Assembly: GCA_020002185.1 (NCBI GenBank)
Contig: CM034541.1
Location: 28,825,328-28,889,327 of the forward strand
Length of the DNA stretch: 64,000 nucleotides
Direction: 5' to 3'
Origin: Paraescarpia echinospica
Lineage: Eukaryota; Annelida; Polychaeta; Sabellida; Siboglinidae
Position 1 is the stretch's first letter; each line of letters starts with the position of its first letter. Shown in pieces: positions 57,482 to 64,000 of the stretch. Below the pieces are notes generated by a model. The model worked only from the letters and a program-made list of their open reading frames with translations. It made no database searches and was not told the DNA's origin. The translations under genes were made by a program, and so were the position numbers.

Positions 57482-59915
57482 TTACTGTTTACTGATCCCG
57501 TAACCCGCCTGGGTCGAGGGGCGCTGCTTCAATGAATGTTGCACGAGTCGACTCCAGTGTTTGCGGTTGTGTAATATTGCCTGAGTTTCAGCGAAGGTCT
57601 CCCCAGACCATTCTTCGATATTACCTGTCCATCTCTTCCTCTGTCTTCCGTGTTTTCGTTTCCGCGCCACTGTTGAAGTATTGTTTTGTGAGCCAGTTTG
57701 ATCGTGTTACATGCCATTACCATTTCAGCGTCCTCTTCTACATTGCGACCAGAAGATCTTCGTAGTGATACACGTGCTGAGTGATGAGTTTTTTTATTTC
57801 GTCATTGGTGATGTGATCAGTGTAGGAGATGTCGATGATTCTTCTGTAGTACTTCATTTCCACAATTCCGCGATTGTTCTTTGCAGGTTCGCTGTGAGGG
57901 TCCATGATTCGCATGCGTAGAGAAAGATGGAAAGGACCAGTGCATATAATAGCTTCACGTTTTACATCAACGTGATGTTCTTGTCTCTCCAAACTGGTTT
58001 CAGTTTCTCCAATGCGGCTTATGGTTGCGCAGACCTTGTAAGGATTTCAGTCCTGGAACCCTCGTCACTGATGATTACTCCGAGATAATTAAAATGTTTT
58101 ATTCTTCCCAGTTCTTGTCCATTGGCAGTTATTTTAAACATCTTTGTATTGTTTCTGTTAGTTTTTAGCTTGTCTTTCCTGCGCTAATTTCCATCCCATA
58201 TTTAGCTGTTGTTTCGTCCAGTCGGTTCAACCGGTTAGCAAATTCCTCTTCATCTCCAGTCATCCCGTTGATGTCATCTGCGAACCGACGATTAATGGTA
58301 ATGCTTCAACAACTGTTGACTGTGCCGGTGTGGTCTTCCAGGGCATCTGTCGTTATTCGTTCCTGGAGTAGGTTGAACAGTGTAGGACTCCGACTGGTGT
58401 GTGGAACCATTCACCTATTGCGCCTTGCACCAGTACTGCACTGATAGCTTTAGCGTACAGGTGTTCGATGGTGTGAATAAACTTGCGTCCTATGTTGTAA
58501 TTCTTCATTGCGCCCATAGTGCGGCATGCCACACCCTGTCAAATGCCTTTTTGAAGTCAGTCTAGACGTGAACGAATTCCTGGTCGTGTTGCGGATATTT
58601 CTCACCCTAAACACGAAGATGTAATATATGTTCCGTGGTGGACATTCCACTGCGAAAAACCGCCTGCTCTTCTGCGATGGTCTCTTCTGGTTTTGCTTTC
58701 AATCTGTTTACGATGACTTTCAGCATCACTTTGCTCGCATGACTAATGAGGCTGATGGTTCGATAGTTTTGACATTGTTGTAGGTTGCGTTTCTTGGGAA
58801 GAGTAATTATCAGAGATTGGGTCCATATTGTTGGCCACTCTCCAGTCTGTCAGATTGTGTTGCAGATGTTGGTGAGGATGTCTATCACCGCTTCTCCTCA
58901 ATTCAATATCAGTTCTGCTGGTATATTGTCGAATCCTGCAGGTTTCCCTTCTTTAATGACCTTACAGCTCCACTTCTTCACATAAAATGGGAAAGTCGTC
59001 CTCGTTTGATGAATCTTGGCTGACTGTAAGACTTGTATATAAGTTGGTCTTAAAGTTGTACAACTTAGAATAGCAATCCGTCCATCCGCCTGTGGTGTCT
59101 TTTTTCGGCGAGTTATCTCCCTTCTTTGTCTAGAATGCTGTTGATTTTCACCTGCCTTTGTTCTCTAACAACTTGGTAAGCTTTCTTGCTTTTGTTGCTG
59201 GTGAGGCAGTCTTCAATTTCCGTGAACTGTTCTTCAATGCAGTCTTCTTTGTTTTTTCCGTTCCCTTCCTGATTTTCTTGTTAATCTCATTGTACTTTGC
59301 TGCTCCTTCCTCCGCATACTTGTCTTTTTTCAAATAACTCCTAGTATCACACATATCCAGTATTTCTGTGACCCAGGGCTTGTACTTTCGGCTGTGCTTT
59401 CCTGACATATAATTTGCTTTTTTTGTCATCATTGCATTAAAGTTGGGGGTCAACGCTTATAGATAGTCTTCAAGCGTGAGCAGTGGTGCAAATTTCCCTC
59501 CATATGTTATTTGGTATGACTCAAAAATTGCGGATCCTTCAGTTTATCCAAGTTATACTAGAGCCTTGTGAGCTTGGGCTTGATGACCTATTTCGACCTT
59601 ACTTTGAATTTCATCAATACGAGGTAATGATCTCTTCATACATCAGCTACTGGGAATGCCCTTGATTTGGCTCTGCTGATCCCAGTTCGGAACCGGTTCG
59701 GCATCAGGATGTAGTCGATCTGAATATGGTATCTTCTGTTAGATGCATGCCATGTCCATCTTTGGGATGCGCTATGCTTTCCAAGTGTATTTTCAAGCAC
59801 CATGTTGTTATAGTTGGCAAATCCCAGCAGGCGCAGTCCCCTACCGTTTGTTGTAGCATTATTCGAAGGACCGCAGGAATCTTTCCAGTCTGTCTGCGCA
59901 TCGGCACTCAACTTT
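57482..59915 (-). pseudogene. RTE-like LINE, left inverted copy (endonuclease to RT end)
   Basis: On minus the order is the endonuclease C-terminal part (GRGLRLLGFANYNNMVLENT, RWTWH, IDYILMPNRF), linker (KPWVTEILDMCDTRSYLKK), RT (QNYRTISLISHASKVMLK, FKKAFDRVWH) and C-terminus (RKRWTGNIEEWSG, AETQAILHNRKHW, STQAGYGISKQ). Stops and shifts are frequent. It is not family 1. A second copy runs away from it on the plus strand starting at about 59,920. Confidence 0.8.
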
Positions 59916-59919
59916 CCAT

Positions 59920-61020
59920 AATACTTGCAACACGAACAGGAATTCGTTCACGTCTTGATTGACTTCAAAAAGGTCTTTGCCAGGATGTGACACTATGGGC
60001 GACAATGAAGAATGACAACGTAGGACGCAAAATTGTTGACATCATAGAACGGATGAACGCTAAAGTAACAGCGAAGTACTGGTGCAAAGCGCAATAGATG
60101 AATGGTTCCACACATCAGTCGGAGTCCGCCAACGTTGAATCCTGCCACCTACGCTGTTCAACATATCCCTGGAACGAATAATAACAGATGCCCTGGAAAA
60201 CCACACTGGCAGAGTCAACATTGGAGGACGCATGACCACCATTCTTCAGTTCGCTGATAAAATCGACGGGTTGGCTGGAGGTGAAACGGAACTTGCTAAC
60301 ATGATGAACGATTGGATAACACATCAGCCAGATATGGGATGGAAATTAGCGGGAAAAAAACAAGATATAGACAAGCAGCAACAATGCAATGAGGTTCCGA
60401 GCAACTGCCAGTGGACAATAACTGGATAGAGTAAAACAATTTAAATACCCTGGGGCCATGATGAGTGACGAGGGTTCCAGGATTTAAATCCTTGCAACGT
60501 CTGCACAAACATCAGCTGCACTGAAACCAGTTTGGAGATACAAGACCATCTCAATAAAGTCCAAACTGAAACCATTACATGCACTGGTGATTTCCACCTT
60601 CCTCTATACATGCGGAACTGCAAAGAAAAGTCGCGGCAGTGGAAACGAAGTGCTACATAAGAATCTTCGGCATCCCCTACACTGATCACATCACCAGTGA
60701 ATGAATCAGAAAAGTCACCAATCAACAGGTGGGTGACTGCGAAGATCTTCTGACCGCAGTGAACAAGAGGAAGTTGAGATTGTAATGGTATGTAACACGA
60801 TCAAACGGGCTCACAAAACAATATTTCAACAGTGCCGGGGAAACAAAAACAGGGGGGACAGAGGAAGAGATGGACAGGTAATATCGAAGAATGGTCTGGG
60901 GAGACCTTCGCTGAAACCCAGGCAATGTCACACAACCGCAAAGACTGGAGTCGACTCGTGCAACAATCATTGATGCAGCGCCCCTCGACACAGGCAGGTT
61001 ACGGGATCAGTAAGCAGTAA
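59920..61020 (+). pseudogene. RTE-like LINE, right inverted copy (RT only)
   Basis: Plus strand. It starts at EQEFVHVLIDFKKVFARM (RT palm), passes INNLRFADDI-like remains (QFADKIDGLAG...ELANMM; the Asp-Asp pair is DK here), and ends RKRWTGNIEEWSG...STQAGYGISKQ. The C-terminal 60 residues match the left copy closely, and the non-coding sequence after the stop matches too, so this is part of the inverted duplication. The copy starts downstream of the endonuclease and meets the left copy head-to-head. Confidence 0.8.
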
Positions 61021-61246
61021 GTGTTACCTAGCACGTTCGGAAATAATTTGTCTGGCATCTAACAAGCAACATGTTTCATCTCAGAAAATTACACATGTCG
61101 ATGCGAATAGTTGAACCAACTAGCTATGCAATTGCTGTCGTAATTAGTTTTTAATGTTTGCGTTTAGATAGAAAGTCGTCCGTCTTCGCTGATAACCAGG
61201 TGCGATTGACAGGTGAAAGAACACATTTACATCGTGTCGGCGTCTT

Positions 61247-61395
61247 TTGTGTGCGTGTGTGTGTGTTTGCGTGTTTGTGTTTGTGTGTGTGTTTGCGTGT
61301 TTGTGTGTGGGTGTGGGTGTGGGTGTGTGTGTCACAGTGTGTGTCACTGTATGTGTGTGTACGTGTGTGTGCGGGCGTGTGTGCGTGTGTGTAAA
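61247..61395. repeat. GT-rich microsatellite in right arm
   Basis: Imperfect (GT)n. The left arm has only a short CA-rich equivalent near 57,085-57,105. Confidence 0.85.
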
Positions 61396-61559
61396 CATGG
61401 TTAAAACTGTAAGCATGGTTACTAAGGCGAATCTTCTTGGCGGACGACACGCTCGTAATAAGGATTGTGACGTCAGAGTAAATCTATATTTATACAAATC
61501 CATTTTTATACAAATATAAAATCATAGCATTATAAGTAACATGTGTCCTTGTTTACATT

Positions 61560-62004
61560 GATACAACGAGACTATGCGATAACGGAACGAATTGTAGATC
61601 GCTTAACGGAACCGTCCTGGCATAGAATGTATCTGTGCTACTGGCTGGACGGGATTGTTCTGCGAAACAACCTCATCCGTATCCTCTTGCGGAGACTGAC
61701 TTTGCAGAAATGGAGCATCTTGTCACGACACGCTGGGTGGTGGATTCAGCTGCTCGTGTACAGATTTCGCCACAGGTGTTCGTTGCGAGTCACCTATCGC
61801 CACAACCACCGCCACAACTACAACCAACGCCGCGAAAACAGTACCATCCACGACGGCAGAAGGCGGGAAAAGCATTACGACAAACATAGTTATTGTTAAG
61901 GTTATCACCGCGGCCGTAGTCATGTCCTGCGTTGCAACCGTCCTTGTCGTCAGGGTCGTTGGGCGTGCCGCTAAAAGAACAACTCCTGCGGGACGGACAG
62001 CCAT
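61560..62004 (+). pseudogene. Right EGF-mucin paralogue: two EGF repeats, Thr stalk, TM exon
   Basis: Plus strand. EGF 1 reads LCDNGTNCRSLNG, then (after a shift near 61,617) GIECICATGWTGLFCE. EGF 2 reads LCRNGASCHDTLGGGFSCSC and ATGVRCE. Both fit the six-Cys EGF pattern. A short Thr-rich stalk (TTTATTTTNAAK) follows, then a membrane span (about NIVIVKVITAAVVMSCVATV) and a basic tail ending at the conserved GTAAGT (62,005). The shift in EGF 1 and an in-frame TGA just before EGF 2 suggest a pseudogene, unless hidden introns or sequence errors explain them. The 5' exons are not visible; RTE-like LINE sequence lies upstream. Confidence 0.6.
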
Positions 62005-62019
62005 GTAAGTGGGATACAT

Positions 62020-63016
62020 TGTTGAGAACATTGATAACTATGTGTGTTCGTCACTGCATCAAGTGGAGTGACAAATTTATAGGGGGTCGAAACAAAAGTA
62101 CTTTGTTTAGAACATTGATAACGTTGTGAGCTGATCACTGCATCAAGTCGAGTGACAAACTGATAGAGGTCGAAACAAAAACACTTTGTTGAGAACATTG
62201 ATAACTATGTGTGTTCGTCACTGCATCAAGTGGAGTGACAAATTTATAGGGGGTCGAAACAAAAGTACTTTGTTTAGAACATTGATAACGTTGTGAGCTG
62301 ATCACTGCATCAAGTCGAGTGACAAACTGATAGAGGTCGAAACAAAAACACTTTGTTGAGAACATTGATAACTATGTGTGTTCGTCACTGCATCAAGTGG
62401 AGTGACAAATTTATAGGGGGTCGAAACAAAAGTACTTTGTTTAGAACATTGATAACGTTGTGAGCTGATCACTGCATCAAGTCGAGTGACAAACTTATAG
62501 AGGTCGAAACAAAAATACTTTGTTGAGAACATTGATAACGTTGTGTGTTCGTCATGCATCAAGTCGAGTGACAAATTTATAGGGGGTCGAAACAAAAGTA
62601 CTTTGTTTAGAACATTGATAACGTTGTGACCTGATCACTGCATCAAGTCGAGTGACAAACTTATAGAGGTCGAAACAAAAATACTTTGTTGAGAACATTG
62701 ATAACGTTGTGTGTTCGTCATGCATCAAGTCGAGTGACAAATTTATAGGGGGTCGAAACAAAAGTACTTTGTTTAGAACATTGATAACGTTGTGAGCTGA
62801 TCACTGCATCAAGTCGAGTGACAAACTTATAGAGGTCGAAACAAAAATACTTTGTTGAGAACATTGATAACGTTGTGTGTTCGACATGCATCAAGTCGAG
62901 CGACAAACTTATAGAGGTCGAAACAAAAGTACTTTGTTGAGAACATTGATAACGTTGTGTTTTCGTTACGCATCAAGTCGAGTGACAAACTGATAGAGGT
63001 CGAAACAAAAGTACTT
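62020..63016. repeat. 83-bp satellite, about 12 monomers, in the paralogue's intron
   Basis: GTCGAAACAAAA recurs every 82-84 bp. Two monomer types alternate (CACTGCATCAAGTGGAGTG and CACTGCATCAAGTCGAGTG variants), giving dimers of about 167 bp. The left arm has one partial monomer (about 55,845-55,905). Confidence 0.92.
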
Positions 63017-63459
63017 ATGAAATACGCAGTTAGATACACAGATTCCCGGCGAAACGTAAAAGATTTTGTTTGATGAAGCTATATTTTGGCGACTGATACG
63101 ATGATCAATGATGATGCGGTCTCCGTATCGTGACAAATTCACGACGAATGTCGAAATTACATTAATCTGTTTGCGTAGGTTCAGTATCAAAATTAACAAC
63201 TTATATAACGCTAATGGTTTACTACATAATCCGCCTGACTTTCTAAGCAATTAATTGGATTTAAATACACATTTACTAACAAAAACGTAACATGAATTGT
63301 ATACTAGGCACGTACTTGTGACGCAGTATTCACTTGTGAACGGAAAGCTTTGTTTTAGGATATGTTTGAATATAAGCGCAAACACATGCAAATTAATAAT
63401 CCATGTCGTCGCTGTTACTACGATAATAACGTAGGCCTACGTGCGTTTCTTTTTTAAAG

Positions 63460-63489
63460 TAGCTAACAACCCGACTGCTTTAATGAAAG
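63460..63489 (+). CDS. Right paralogue: conserved micro-exon (30 nt)
   Basis: TTTAAAG acceptor and GTAAGT donor. TAGCTAACAACCCGACTGC corresponds to TAGCTGATAAATCGACGC in the left arm. In the phase left by the TM exon it gives Ile-Ser-stop. Confidence 0.35.
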
Positions 63490-63967
63490 GTAAGTTTCAT
63501 TTTCTTCGCATGTTTTCTCCCGGATTTGGGACATGTGTTTAAAATGTATAATATCTGAAGAAAAAGAATTAAGATCTACAAATTCGTGGCAACGTCGCTA
63601 ATACGAGGTGGCTGGAATGTTACTTAATGACGTAATTACGCATCCTCGAATCCTTACTTTTCACGTTGTGTAACTAATACGAATCGAGGTGAAGTATCTG
63701 AAGTACATGTAACGTCACAACCTTAGCCGGGAAGACGCTTTGTTGAACACATTAAATGTCACGCTTAACATACTATTATTACAGCGAAACTTGCATAAAC
63801 ATTCGCCAAAAGATGATTTATACAAAGAAACAAAAGGGAGGTCGTTTGTCATAGACAAACCCCGTATTCCGGCAAAATAAAGCTTAATTCAAATGTTTGA
63901 GGGGTATTGTTTGACACTGACGTACATAGGGATTTTTAATGACATGATCACTTGTTCTACATTTCAG

Positions 63968-64000
63968 GTGGCGTGTTCCGTGCCGACACAAGCGCTATAA
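63968..64000 (+). CDS. Right paralogue: tail exon, runs off the window
   Basis: ACATTTCAG acceptor at 63,967. Joined to the TM exon (two bases carried over) it reads MWRVPCRHKRY and is open at the window end. It aligns with the left exon at 54,745-54,856 over the acceptor and first codons. Confidence 0.4.
   Translation: MACSVPTQAL

Noticed and set aside
62020..63016. CRISPR-like array
   Set aside because: Units are contiguous 83-bp monomers without unique spacers, in an animal intron.

Overview
The window is metazoan, almost certainly from a marine invertebrate. Genes have GT-AG introns, TATA boxes and polyadenylation signals are visible, and much of the DNA is non-LTR retrotransposons, MITEs, a tRNA-derived SINE and microsatellites. 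A fibrinogen-domain lectin gene, an EGF/mucin-like membrane gene pair, an orphan class A receptor, a LINE with a 2A peptide and the GACA/GACG microsatellites suggest a mollusc or other lophotrochozoan, or amphioxus. The species cannot be fixed from sequence alone.

Host genes. (1) A secreted fibrinogen-related (ficolin-like) gene runs from 24,084 to 39,854 on +; its five exons splice in frame to 304 residues, and its introns are full of transposons. (2) An intronless class A GPCR (351 residues) lies at 44,467-45,522. (3) Two paralogous EGF/Thr-rich/transmembrane genes lie in opposite orientation in the two arms of a large, diverged inverted duplication (about 54.7-57.6 kb on - and 60.8-64.0 kb on +). 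The arms have changed differently: the left has an expanded Thr/Ile coding repeat and a transposon insertion in its EGF exon, the right has an 83-bp satellite in an intron and frame damage in its EGF exon. A small secreted-peptide candidate (51,784-52,180) and unidentified exon-like segments (2.8-3.8 kb) are weaker.

Mobile DNA. One CR1-like LINE family has six copies (1-1,949 -; 5,463-10,425 +; 20,324-21,715 -; 27,143-29,175 -; 46,565-51,550 -; 52,502-54,660 -). Copy 5 keeps an intact 467-residue ORF1 (zinc finger plus SGNH esterase). ORF1 overlaps ORF2 in the -1 frame at a canonical T TTA AAC heptamer, and ORF2 has no ATG before the endonuclease. A different CR1/L2-type LINE (14,913-18,656 +) encodes a signal-like leader, a 2A motif (DIELNPGP), a PHD finger, endonuclease and RT; it sits inside the terminal repeat of a long-TIR transposon (10,957-18,879). 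There are also a foldback pair of mariner ends (19,773-21,912), a decayed Ty3/gypsy pol (29,561-32,290), RTE-like LINE fragments (37-38.9 kb; 57.5-61.0 kb), MITEs and a SINE.

Layout: 0-10.9 kb, LINE copies 1 and 2 around unassigned DNA; 10.9-18.9 kb, long-TIR transposon with nested 2A LINE; 19.7-21.9 kb, mariner foldback with nested LINE copy 3; 24-40 kb, lectin gene; 40-46.5 kb, RT fragment and GPCR; 46.5-54.7 kb, LINE copies 5 and 6 around a possible secreted peptide; 54.7-64 kb, inverted EGF-mucin gene pair with inverted LINE remnants between. Many LINE frame breaks are single-base losses in homopolymers, so some may be assembly errors rather than decay.
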